Below, one piece after another: positions 1 through 5,226 of a stretch of 5,467 nucleotides of DNA. The DNA comes from Planctomycetaceae bacterium. GTDB taxonomy: Bacteria; Planctomycetota; Planctomycetia; Pirellulales; Thermoguttaceae. The position numbers and the translations under genes are program-made. The notes under the pieces are model-generated. The model saw only the letters and a program-made list of their open reading frames with translations, was not told where the DNA came from and did no database searches. Each line of letters starts with the position of its first letter. The first letter of the stretch is position 1. The stretch lies in contig JAITST010000019.1 of the NCBI GenBank assembly GCA_031287585.1, positions 1 to 5,467 of the forward strand. The letters run 5' to 3'.

Positions 1-147
1 ATTTTTGGGGAACAAAAGATGCGGATGAAAGAGGAGACGCTGCGCAGCATCGGCTTTGCGAGGGCGAAGTTTTGGATAGGAATGAGAAATTTGGGCAGTA
101 ATATCAGTCGCTATTTGACATTGAAAAAGTTGGACAGAGTGAATTAA
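1..147 (+). CDS. C-terminal fragment, possible IS5-like DDE transposase
   Basis: The frame is open from the first base of the window to a TAA at 145-147, giving 48 residues; the 5' part of the gene lies outside the window. The peptide is basic and contains GFARAKFWIGMRNLGSNISR (residues 18-37). This resembles the tail of some IS5-type DDE transposases, where a basic 'GxARAxxxIGxxNLxYNxxR' helix follows the catalytic glutamate. The resemblance is from memory and no catalytic residue is in view. A short hairpin follows at 164-187, consistent with the end of a transcription unit. The piece could be a live insertion sequence extending to the left or an old remnant. It could also be an unrelated basic C-terminus or a chance open frame, as 48 codons is short. 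Confidence 0.42.
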   Translation: MFGEQKMRMKEETLRSIGFARAKFWIGMRNLGSNISRYLTLKKLDRVN

Positions 148-469
148 GCGGAGATACTCTGCCTTGACGGCGAAGATCAGCCGTCAAAACGGAGAAAAAT
201 AAAATACCAGCAACCGAAATACCGAAATGTGTGAAAAAATCCCCCCCTATTTTTTTTTTGATAGAATTTAGTGTTATTAGAGGTGCCCTGTTGGAAGATA
301 TAAAAATCCCACAATAAGTTTTACACACCCGTCCATAACCAACATTTTCAGTTACGAATACATCACGACAAAAACAAATTTCAATCCTAAAAATCAATTT
401 CTTTCTTTCGCGTTTTTCGCGTAAGGAAAGAACGACTGTCTCCATTCACTCTTACATTTTTAATCACCT
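148..469. other. AT-rich intergenic region without a supported gene
   Basis: These 322 bases hold no convincing coding sequence. A 113-codon minus-strand frame (445-104) exists but has no family resemblance and no ribosome-binding site. Visible structures are the hairpin at 164-187, a C7 run (241-247) separated by TA from a T10 run (250-259), and a TATAAA box (299-304) with no good -35 partner. Near 400-432 there is a loose inverted repeat built around two CGCG blocks. The region probably contains the promoter and leader of the secreted protein at 470, but I cannot place either firmly. No Shine-Dalgarno sequence precedes the ATG at 470. Confidence 0.5.
164..187. terminator. Hairpin downstream of the left-edge fragment
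   Basis: TTGACGGC (164-171) and GCCGTCAA (180-187) form a perfect 8-bp stem around an 8-nt loop, starting 17 nt after the stop codon at 145-147. The downstream sequence is A-rich on the plus strand and has no T-tract, so it is not a classic intrinsic terminator. It may still stop or stabilise the transcript, or be part of an insertion-sequence end. Confidence 0.4.
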
Positions 470-1747
470 ATGAAAACAACTCTTATCTATTCCTGTTTTG
501 TTATCGCGTTTTTTGTGACGGTGTTTGATGCTCATGCAGAAACAAAAAGCGATTACGCTTTTGATAAAAACGGTATCTCTCGTGAGGTACTCGAAAATTA
601 TTTGCGGCGCAGTATAACAATGACCGAGTGTCTGACTGTTGACCCTTACGGTGTCGATGGTGCGTATCCGGCGAAAGATGACGATCTGCGATTTATTAAA
701 AACGTTGGCGCGAAATTCATCGGACGGGCAATTTATCGTTGGGGCAAGGAAAACATTCTAAACGAACCGCAGTTTATCGAAAACGCAAAAAAGATGGCGG
801 AGAAAGTTCACGAAATTGATTCGGAAATTATTCTGCAAGGCGCGTTGTTTGAAATTGTAACCCGAAATGTTGAGACGATAAAAATTCCCGCGTTCGCATT
901 TGAAGTGTTGGGACTTCCAATTGAGGATAGAAATTTCAGTTACGAAAAAATGCTAAATCCGCGAGGTAAGTTTGTCAATCATTGGAGAAACGATTCGAGC
1001 GTTCCTGACATTTCGCAAATGGAAACTAAAATTTGGTTTATGTTTTTAGCCGGAACTTATATGGAGGTTGGTTGTGAAGCGTTTCATCTCGGTCAAATCG
1101 CGTTGATTGGTATGGACGACGCGGGCTGGAAACATTGGAACGATTTCATTACGAAACTCAGGATTTTAGCGGTGAAGAAGTCGCGAAAGGGTTGGATTCT
1201 TCTCGACGCTCATACACCGCCGGGAGCATCCGGTAAAAACGGCGGTATGGTTTTTGAGGGAAGAAGTTTACTTGACTTCAACTCTTTCCCGCTTCGTATC
1301 AAGGAAATTCCCGCTGAACCGCAGAAGTGCGTTTTGGAAAAGGGATACCTCGATTCTTTATTCGACCGAAGCCTCGGTTGTGTTTCTCCGAGCGGTTGGA
1401 AGTGCGATTCACTACCATACTTAGTCGAGTTCGATAATTTCGGTATGACCAGAACACCGGGGCGAGCGACGCTCAATACCCATTTCGTTTGGGGGTACGA
1501 TGAAGTGAGTTGGCTCTACAAACAGGACGAAGCGTACAGAAAAGAATGGGTGAAATACGCCTACCATTGGGTTAGAGAGAACGACCCAAACGGATTCCTG
1601 CAAATGCCAGTTAGCCGCGTTGTAACAACGGAAAAAGGACGCGGCAAATTCAGGGCGAACACAAAATCAGATATTCTACCCGATGGATTAAACCTCGAAG
1701 AAACGATTAAAGAAATTTTCGCTCTGCCTGAGAATACGCCGAAATAA
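470..1747 (+). CDS. Secreted protein of unknown function, TIM-barrel-like
   Basis: A 425-residue protein begins with a Sec signal peptide: basic MK, a hydrophobic core at about 5-19 and an AHA cleavage site after residue 23. The mature part shows short hydrophobic strands that end in polar or acidic residues, alternating with helices: FIGRAIYRWG (83-92), EIILQGALFEI (119-129), TYMEVGCEAFHLGQ (196-209), GWILLDAHT (241-249) and LPYLVEFDNFG (315-325). That pattern suits a (beta/alpha)8 barrel such as glycoside hydrolases use. Glu199, Glu203, Asp246, Glu320 and Asp322 are candidate active-site acids. No specific family could be named, so enzymatic activity is inference. Conserved-looking tryptophans (341, 348, 360, 367) could bind sugars. 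The ATG at 470 is chosen because it gives an intact signal peptide, although no Shine-Dalgarno sequence precedes it. The stop codon sits inside a hairpin (1733-1769). A role in exported carbohydrate handling is plausible but unproven. Confidence 0.9.
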   Translation: MKTTLIYSCFVIAFFVTVFDAHAETKSDYAFDKNGISREVLENYLRRSITMTECLTVDPYGVDGAYPAKDDDLRFIKNVGAKFIGRAIYRWGKENILNEPQFIENAKKMAEKVHEIDSEIILQGALFEIVTRNVETIKIPAFAFEVLGLPIEDRNFSYEKMLNPRGKFVNHWRNDSSVPDISQMETKIWFMFLAGTYMEVGCEAFHLGQIALIGMDDAGWKHWNDFITKLRILAVKKSRKGWILLDAHTPPGASGKNGGMVFEGRSLLDFNSFPLRIKEIPAEPQKCVLEKGYLDSLFDRSLGCVSPSGWKCDSLPYLVEFDNFGMTRTPGRATLNTHFVWGYDEVSWLYKQDEAYRKEWVKYAYHWVRENDPNGFLQMPVSRVVTTEKGRGKFRANTKSDILPDGLNLEETIKEIFALPENTPK

Positions 1748-1769
1748 TGCTACAATTCTTTGGCGTATT
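1733..1769 (+). terminator. Hairpin spanning the stop codon of the secreted protein gene
   Basis: AATACGCC (1733-1740) pairs perfectly with GGCGTATT (1762-1769). One G-U and two A-U pairs extend the stem inward, leaving a loop of about 15 nt that contains the TAA stop codon (1745-1747). No T-tract follows, so this is a weak terminator candidate or an mRNA 3'-end stabiliser rather than a textbook terminator. Confidence 0.35.
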
Positions 1770-1853
1770 TGAACATTATGTTGAACGAATTTGCATTCGG
1801 CACAAGTCTCCCCAATTGCTGGCAATTGTAAAGTATTGTAATATAAGGAGTTA

Positions 1854-1913
1854 ATGAAGTACATGAATTTAACGGCATGCGGCACAGTTTTTGCAGGCTA
1901 CCTCGCCAGATGA
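1854..1913 (+). CDS. Possible 19-codon leader ORF ahead of the PEP-CTERM gene
   Basis: An AAGGAG ribosome-binding sequence (1845-1850) lies 3 nt before ATG 1854, which opens MKYMNLTACGTVFAGYLAR and ends at TGA 1911-1913. A second in-frame ATG at 1863 has a longer 12-nt spacing. The stop codon begins a 6-bp inverted repeat, TGATCT (1911-1916) and AGATCA (1923-1928), which lies between this ORF and the ribosome-binding site of the next gene. This arrangement would fit a translated leader or a small peptide. The peptide is hydrophobic in the middle but too short for a family match, and the AAGGAG could be accidental. Confidence 0.25.
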   Translation: MKYMNLTACGTVFAGYLAR

Positions 1914-1928
1914 TCTTGTCATAGATCA
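1911..1928 (+). promoter_or_regulatory. Short inverted repeat in the PEP-CTERM gene leader
   Basis: TGATCT (1911-1916) and AGATCA (1923-1928) are perfect inverted copies around a 6-nt spacer, ending 43 nt before the ATG at 1972. It could be a regulator site or a small RNA hairpin. The six-base arms are short enough to occur by chance. Confidence 0.22.
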
Positions 1929-1959
1929 ATTGAGAACATTAGTAATTTAGCAAGTATTG

Positions 1960-1966
1960 AAGGAGA
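1960..1966 (+). promoter_or_regulatory. Ribosome-binding site that fixes the PEP-CTERM gene start
   Basis: AAGGAGA lies 5 nt upstream of ATG 1972. It decides between ATG 1972 and the in-frame TTG at 1957, since a start at 1957 would place this strong site inside the coding region. Confidence 0.75.
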
Positions 1967-1971
1967 CTACC

Positions 1972-3003
1972 ATGAAAACAGTATTACGTTTAGCCATTTT
2001 ATTCGCTGCGTTTATCCATTTTGCTTCGGTTCAGGTGTATGCAGCCGCACTGATGAAGGATAACGCTCAGGCAACGCACGAGATTACCGAATCAAAGCAG
2101 ATTGATGTTTATTACGACGCGCAAACAAATCCTGCCGATTTTTATATGCGTGATGACAATGGCAGACAGTTTGTTTCCAGTGAAGGAATTGACGGTTCGC
2201 TCTACTATCAATACGGCGGCGTGTCAGTGCTTTCGTTGGCGCAACTTTCGTCTTACTTGCAAAGTACATTTTATAATGTCGAGGAAAGCAATTCCATTAC
2301 GACTATCTCGGGGAGAACAAAGGGAGAAGGACTTCCCAAAATCGAATTCGTTCACGGCGGGATGGTCATATCGTTGTTTGATGGTACGACCAATGTCGGT
2401 GCAAGCAGTTTCGCCTATTCAAATCTTTACTCATGGGAAGATGAAACAGGTTTTACTTCTTGGGAATATAGGTTTAGAGGATCGGATTTACTTAATGCTA
2501 TTGATAATGCTTATGCTACTAGCCCACTTGAATTTTTTGGTATGTGTCTCAACCCCGTTGGCACTGACTCTGAAGGGATGCGGGAAATGTACACGCAATT
2601 TTTAGATGCCGTTTCAAATGCCGATACTGCTGCCCTTGTTGCTGGTCTTGATTCGATTGGCATGGATTTGAATTCATTTAATGCTGTTGTTGATGCTGTT
2701 AATGATGCATTGAATAGCCCGTATGGTATCCCATTTATACTCGCTGGTCTCAACCCTGTTGGCTTTGACGCTATACTTGAATCGGCATTTGTATTTGACT
2801 TCGGCACTGATACCTATCTTGATTCGTTGAAGATTCAGTATGAAGGACCTACCTATTTTAATAATGTTACCCTAAATTATAATGCGTACGATACTTCAAC
2901 CGCAACACCAGAACCGGCGAGTATGCTCATCTTTGGTGTCGGTTTAGCAATCGGTGCCTTGCCGCTGATTCGACAACGGAAAAGAATGGTAAAAGGGAAT
3001 TAG
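1972..3003 (+). CDS. Secreted PEP-CTERM sorting domain protein with internal repeats
   Basis: A 343-residue exported protein. It has a Sec signal peptide (hydrophobic core about 5-20, cleavage likely after VYA at residue 24). At the C-terminus it carries a PEP-CTERM tripartite tail: PEP at 313-315, a hydrophobic segment at about 318-332 and the basic end RQRKR (334-338). Such tails are recognised and processed by an exosortase at the inner membrane, in systems linked to extracellular polysaccharide and surface display. No exosortase is in this window. The first mature part (25-170) is polar and rich in Tyr and Ser, probably beta. Residues 173-267 hold three imperfect repeats, described separately. 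The start at ATG 1972 is preferred because AAGGAGA (1960-1966) is correctly spaced at 5 nt. An upstream in-frame TTG at 1957 overlaps that site and is rejected. Substrate or partner is unknown; PEP-CTERM proteins outside the tail are highly variable. Confidence 0.93.
   Translation: MKTVLRLAILFAAFIHFASVQVYAAALMKDNAQATHEITESKQIDVYYDAQTNPADFYMRDDNGRQFVSSEGIDGSLYYQYGGVSVLSLAQLSSYLQSTFYNVEESNSITTISGRTKGEGLPKIEFVHGGMVISLFDGTTNVGASSFAYSNLYSWEDETGFTSWEYRFRGSDLLNAIDNAYATSPLEFFGMCLNPVGTDSEGMREMYTQFLDAVSNADTAALVAGLDSIGMDLNSFNAVVDAVNDALNSPYGIPFILAGLNPVGFDAILESAFVFDFGTDTYLDSLKIQYEGPTYFNNVTLNYNAYDTSTATPEPASMLIFGVGLAIGALPLIRQRKRMVKGN
2488..2772 (+). repeat. Three imperfect 33-34-residue repeats in the PEP-CTERM protein
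   Basis: Three related segments occur at residues 173-200, 210-233 and 239-267 of the protein. Each has a helix-like start (LLNAIDNA, FLDAVSNA, VVDAVNDA) followed by a turn motif (CLNPVGTD 192-199, GLDSIGMD 225-232, GLNPVGFD 259-266). The conserved Leu residues 193, 226 and 260 are 33 and 34 residues apart. Copies 1 and 3 also agree in DNA over the LNPVG codons, 14 of 15 bases (2548-2562 and 2749-2763). This suggests duplication within the gene, now diverged. The function of the repeat is unknown. Confidence 0.65.
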
Positions 3004-3025
3004 AATAACAAGAGTATTATACCGC

Positions 3026-3065
3026 CGAACACGATTGAAAATTGTAATGTTTTCAATCGTGTTCG
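3026..3065. terminator. Perfect 16-bp hairpin between the convergent genes
   Basis: A perfect 16-bp inverted repeat has arms at 3026-3041 and 3050-3065 around an 8-nt AT-rich loop. It starts 23 nt after the stop codon of the PEP-CTERM gene, which makes it the likely end of that transcript. The stem is AT-rich near the loop and no T-tract follows on the plus strand, so it may act as an RNA 3'-end stabiliser, a factor-assisted terminator or a bidirectional stop. Confidence 0.6.
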
Positions 3066-3087
3066 CACGTTCCGCCGGTTAAAATTG

Positions 3088-3119
3088 ACGGCAATACAAC
3101 CGTTTGCGGGTATTGCCGT
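3088..3119 (-). terminator. Likely intrinsic terminator of the dhaK-proC operon
   Basis: ACGGCAATAC (3088-3097) pairs perfectly with GTATTGCCGT (3110-3119). An inner CCG/CGG stem (3100-3102 with 3107-3109) closes a TTTG loop. Read on the minus strand, the stem begins 24 nt after the proC stop codon and is followed by CAATTTTAA, a short T-tract. This fits a moderate rho-independent terminator for the leftward operon. Confidence 0.7.
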
Positions 3120-3143
3120 TGGCTTTAGCCGACAGATGTTGCT

Positions 3144-3995
3144 TTACCGTCCCAGTTCAATCGACCTTCGCGTTGCCGCTTCGACTGTATTTATCAACGC
3201 GGCACGTATCGAGGCGTTTTCTAACGTTGTCAGACCTGTTATCGTTGTTCCGGCGGGGCTTGTTACTCTGTCTTTTAGAACTGCGGGATGTTCGCCTGTT
3301 TTCAGTATCATTTCCGCAGCACCTTTGAACGTTTGTGCAGTCAGCCGCAACGATACGTCTCGTGGTAATCCCATCTTCACACCGCCGTCCGCCATCGCCT
3401 CTATCATCAGAAAAACATACGCGGGTCCGCTGCCCGATAATCCCGCGATCGCATCCATTTGGCTTTCCGGGAACTCTATCGCCAACCCGACTGCTTGTAA
3501 CAATGTCCTAACCAACTCCGCGTCTTCCTTCGATACCGCTGGTGACAGACAGTAGCCCGTCGCCGCTTCACCAACCAGACACGGCGTGTTTGGCATAACA
3601 CGAACAAGTGCCGTGCGGTTGCCGAGATACTTCATATACGTTGCCAACTGAACACCAGCAGCGATACTAACAAAAATCTTCCCCTGTCCGATATTCGGAT
3701 TCCTCGCACCATTGGCACCGCTCTGCGAAAGGTCGTCTAGAAGTTGAGCCATTTGGTATGGTTTAACGCCGAGAAAAATCACGTCGCAACCTTCGAGTAC
3801 CGCGTGAGCAGTTGAAAGTAACTTACCTCCAACCACATTGTTAAATCGTTGTGCCGAAACGTCGTAAACATCGTAACCAAAGATGTTCGACGCATCAATC
3901 AAGTCCTTGTTAATGAATCCTGACGCAAGTGCGGTCGCCATCTGACCGGTTCCGATGAACCCGATTTTTTTGTTAGTTATTTTCATTTGAGGCAT
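3144..3995 (-). CDS. proC: Pyrroline-5-carboxylate reductase
   Basis: ProC catalyses the last step of proline synthesis, reducing 1-pyrroline-5-carboxylate to L-proline with NAD(P)H in the cytoplasm. The 283-residue product is slightly longer than the usual 265-275. It carries the N-terminal Rossmann glycine motif GFIGTGQMA (12-20), VKP (77-79) at the end of a cofactor-domain strand, the RVMPNTP segment (132-138), LSGSGPAYVF (186-195) and the C-terminal family signature around TSPAGTTITGL (245-255). The oligomerising helical domain (about 170-283) is complete. Two starts are possible: ATG 3995 and, three codons later, ATG 3986; neither has a clear Shine-Dalgarno sequence, so 3995 is kept only as the longer form. 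The gene begins 36 nt after dhaK on the same strand, so co-transcription with translation from the shared message is likely. No proA or proB is nearby. Confidence 0.97.
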   Translation of the reverse strand: MPQMKITNKKIGFIGTGQMATALASGFINKDLIDASNIFGYDVYDVSAQRFNNVVGGKLLSTAHAVLEGCDVIFLGVKPYQMAQLLDDLSQSGANGARNPNIGQGKIFVSIAAGVQLATYMKYLGNRTALVRVMPNTPCLVGEAATGYCLSPAVSKEDAELVRTLLQAVGLAIEFPESQMDAIAGLSGSGPAYVFLMIEAMADGGVKMGLPRDVSLRLTAQTFKGAAEMILKTGEHPAVLKDRVTSPAGTTITGLTTLENASIRAALINTVEAATRRSIELGR

Positions 3996-4031
3996 AATTT
4001 AGTTTTCTAGTTTGTTAAGAGTTAGTAGGAA

Positions 4032-5033
4032 TTATTTAGTTACCCAGTACGGCGCGTTGCTTGCCGCTTTGAAGTATTTTAACGTTTTGTCACTCACTTT
4101 CGCGACAAACATTTGGAAACCGCCCGCTTCCTGTACCGTTAGAATTTCTTCACAACGTCCCGCCACGACTTCGATACCGAGTTCCGCTAACGTCTTCGCG
4201 GCTTTACGATATACGATGAACATTTCCATCAACGTCGTAGCACCCGAACCGTTTATTATCAGTACAACCTTGTCACCGCGTTCCGCCTTCACCGCGTTCA
4301 CAAGTTTTTTCACCATCGCGTCTGCGGTCGCGTCTGCGGTCGCGATTTTCTGCGGTCCGGTTCCGCCGCCTTCGCCGTGTTGTCCCATTCCGATTTCCAT
4401 CATATCGTCGGGCAGCGTCGAGATGTACTCGCCCGACTGCGGATGCGTCGCTGTTTTCATCGTTACCGCGAGCGTTGCCATCTGATTGTTGAACTCTTCC
4501 GCAATCGCGAGAACTTCGTCGAGTGACTTCCCCTCTTCGGCGGCAGCACCAGCAACTTTGTACAGCGGTACACAACCGCCAAGCCCGCGACGGTCAGAAA
4601 TCGGAGCGTCAATGCCCGGCGCGATGTCTTCGTGCGTGTTAATCATCTTAACGTTGATACCTTCCGCAACCGCCTTTTTGAACGCCATCTCGCCATTCAT
4701 TATGTCGCCCGCATGGTTTAGAATAACGAGCAGAATACCGGCGTGGTCTTTGAACAAACGCAGTGCTTCCAAAACTTTCGGCGCGCCCGGCGCGGCAAAG
4801 ATGTCGCCGACAACCGAAGCGTCAAGCAACCCTTCGCCAACATAACCGGACAAAGCTGGCTCATGTCCCGCCCCGCCAAGCGTAACAACCGCAACCTTGT
4901 CTTTAGATTTCGGCACCGCACGCAAAACGGTCTTATCAACAAGTTTAACCTTGTCAGAATAACACGTAGTAAAACCTTCCAGCAACTCAACTGTAAGATT
5001 GTCAGGACTGTTAATAAACTTTTTCATAACCAT
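4032..5033 (-). CDS. dhaK: Dihydroxyacetone kinase, DhaK substrate-binding subunit
   Basis: DhaK binds dihydroxyacetone, or a related short ketose, through a covalent bond to an active-site histidine. A separate DhaL subunit normally supplies the nucleotide for phosphoryl transfer. The 333-residue protein matches the usual length of about 330-356. His57 in GGAGHEP (53-59), Asp110 in NHAGD (106-110) and His219 in GMGQHGEGGG (215-224) correspond to E. coli His56, Asp109 and the covalently binding His218. Other family segments are GYVGEGLLDASVVGDIFAAP (63-82) and the NGSGATTLMEM stretch (261-271). The start at ATG 5033 is chosen because GGAGA (5041-5045) sits 7 nt upstream; the frame stays open to an ATG at 5081 but those 16 extra residues have no family support. 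No dhaL or dhaM is adjacent: proC follows downstream and a divergent gene lies upstream. The partner must be elsewhere, or the substrate differs. A 12-bp tandem duplication lies at residues 231-238. Confidence 0.95.
   Translation of the reverse strand: MVMKKFINSPDNLTVELLEGFTTCYSDKVKLVDKTVLRAVPKSKDKVAVVTLGGAGHEPALSGYVGEGLLDASVVGDIFAAPGAPKVLEALRLFKDHAGILLVILNHAGDIMNGEMAFKKAVAEGINVKMINTHEDIAPGIDAPISDRRGLGGCVPLYKVAGAAAEEGKSLDEVLAIAEEFNNQMATLAVTMKTATHPQSGEYISTLPDDMMEIGMGQHGEGGGTGPQKIATADATADAMVKKLVNAVKAERGDKVVLIINGSGATTLMEMFIVYRKAAKTLAELGIEVVAGRCEEILTVQEAGGFQMFVAKVSDKTLKYFKAASNAPYWVTK
4321..4344. repeat. 12-bp tandem repeat inside dhaK
   Basis: TCTGCGGTCGCG occurs twice in direct succession (4321-4332, 4333-4344), with a further partial copy (TCGCG) at 4316-4320. 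It is in frame and encodes the doubled ATAD peptide at DhaK residues 231-238, a dozen residues after the substrate-binding His219. It looks like a replication-slippage duplication. Confidence 0.8.
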
Positions 5034-5040
5034 AGTAGTA

Positions 5041-5045
5041 TCTCC
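5041..5045 (-). promoter_or_regulatory. dhaK: Ribosome-binding site that fixes the dhaK start
   Basis: On the minus strand GGAGA precedes ATG 5033 by 7 nt. A start at the second ATG (5027) would have a 13-nt spacing, and one at 5081 would lie upstream of this site, so 5033 is the best supported. Confidence 0.7.
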
Positions 5046-5092
5046 AAATAAAAAAGGGGGATTGCAGAAAAGACGAAACAAAACGCAACAAC

Positions 5093-5121
5093 ATTGTCAA
5101 CATTTTTGACACGTGTGTCAA
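5093..5121 (-). promoter_or_regulatory. Candidate sigma70-type promoter for the dhaK-proC operon
   Basis: On the minus strand a perfect TTGACA -35 box (5121-5116) is followed after 17 nt by GACAAT (5098-5093), which matches the TATAAT consensus at 4 of 6. Transcription would begin near 5086, giving a leader of about 53 nt before ATG 5033. The -35 box lies in an inverted-repeat cluster, so a repressor or activator bound there would control it. Confidence 0.45.
5095..5121. promoter_or_regulatory. Cluster of three alternating TTGACA half-sites, possible operator
   Basis: TGTCAA (5095-5100), TTGACA (5106-5111) and TGTCAA (5116-5121) are the same hexamer in alternating orientation, with centres 11 and 10 bp apart, about one helical turn each. 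The last two form the inverted repeat TTGACACGTGTGTCAA (7-bp arms, 2-nt centre). This geometry is typical of dimeric repressor sites and covers the candidate dhaK promoter. The identity of the regulator is not known. Confidence 0.45.
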
Positions 5122-5154
5122 GAGGGGGGACAGGGAGAAGTTTTTACTCGGGTG

Positions 5155-5183
5155 TGTAAACTTTAGTGGGGGATTGGTATAAT
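5155..5183 (+). promoter_or_regulatory. Extended -10 promoter for the divergent right-edge gene
   Basis: A perfect TATAAT (5178-5183) is preceded by TGG (5175-5177), forming the TGnTATAAT extended -10 element. The -35 position 17 nt upstream (TGTAAA, 5155-5160) is weak, as is common with extended -10 promoters. Transcription from about 5190 would leave a leader of about 37 nt before ATG 5227. Confidence 0.65.
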
Positions 5184-5226
5184 GTCTTTTTTCTCTCCAT
5201 TTCCCTTTTACAGACAAGGAAGTCAC

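Noticed and set aside
104..445. 113-codon minus-strand open frame
   Set aside because: Its composition is low-complexity and AT-driven, it spans the homopolymer tract and the hairpin, has no ribosome-binding site and no recognisable domain. It is most likely a chance frame in non-coding DNA.
1957..1971. TTG start for the PEP-CTERM gene
   Set aside because: It would place the strong AAGGAGA ribosome-binding site inside the coding region; ATG 1972 gives a standard signal peptide directly.
2102..2605. 167-codon plus-strand frame within the PEP-CTERM gene
   Set aside because: It overlaps the real gene in another frame, lacks a ribosome-binding site and breaks off with no family resemblance.
3085..3555. 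156-codon plus-strand open frame opposite proC
   Set aside because: It lies almost wholly antisense to a complete, clearly conserved proC gene and begins inside the terminator region without a ribosome-binding site.
4273..4575. 100-codon Arg- and Asp-rich minus-strand frame in dhaK
   Set aside because: It is an out-of-frame shadow of dhaK; its Arg-rich composition comes from the GC-rich codons of the real frame.
5034..5081. N-terminal extension of dhaK to ATG 5081
   Set aside because: The 16 extra residues have no counterpart in the family, and the well-spaced GGAGA at 5041-5045 lies downstream of that ATG. The active-site numbering matches E. coli DhaK to within one residue from ATG 5033.
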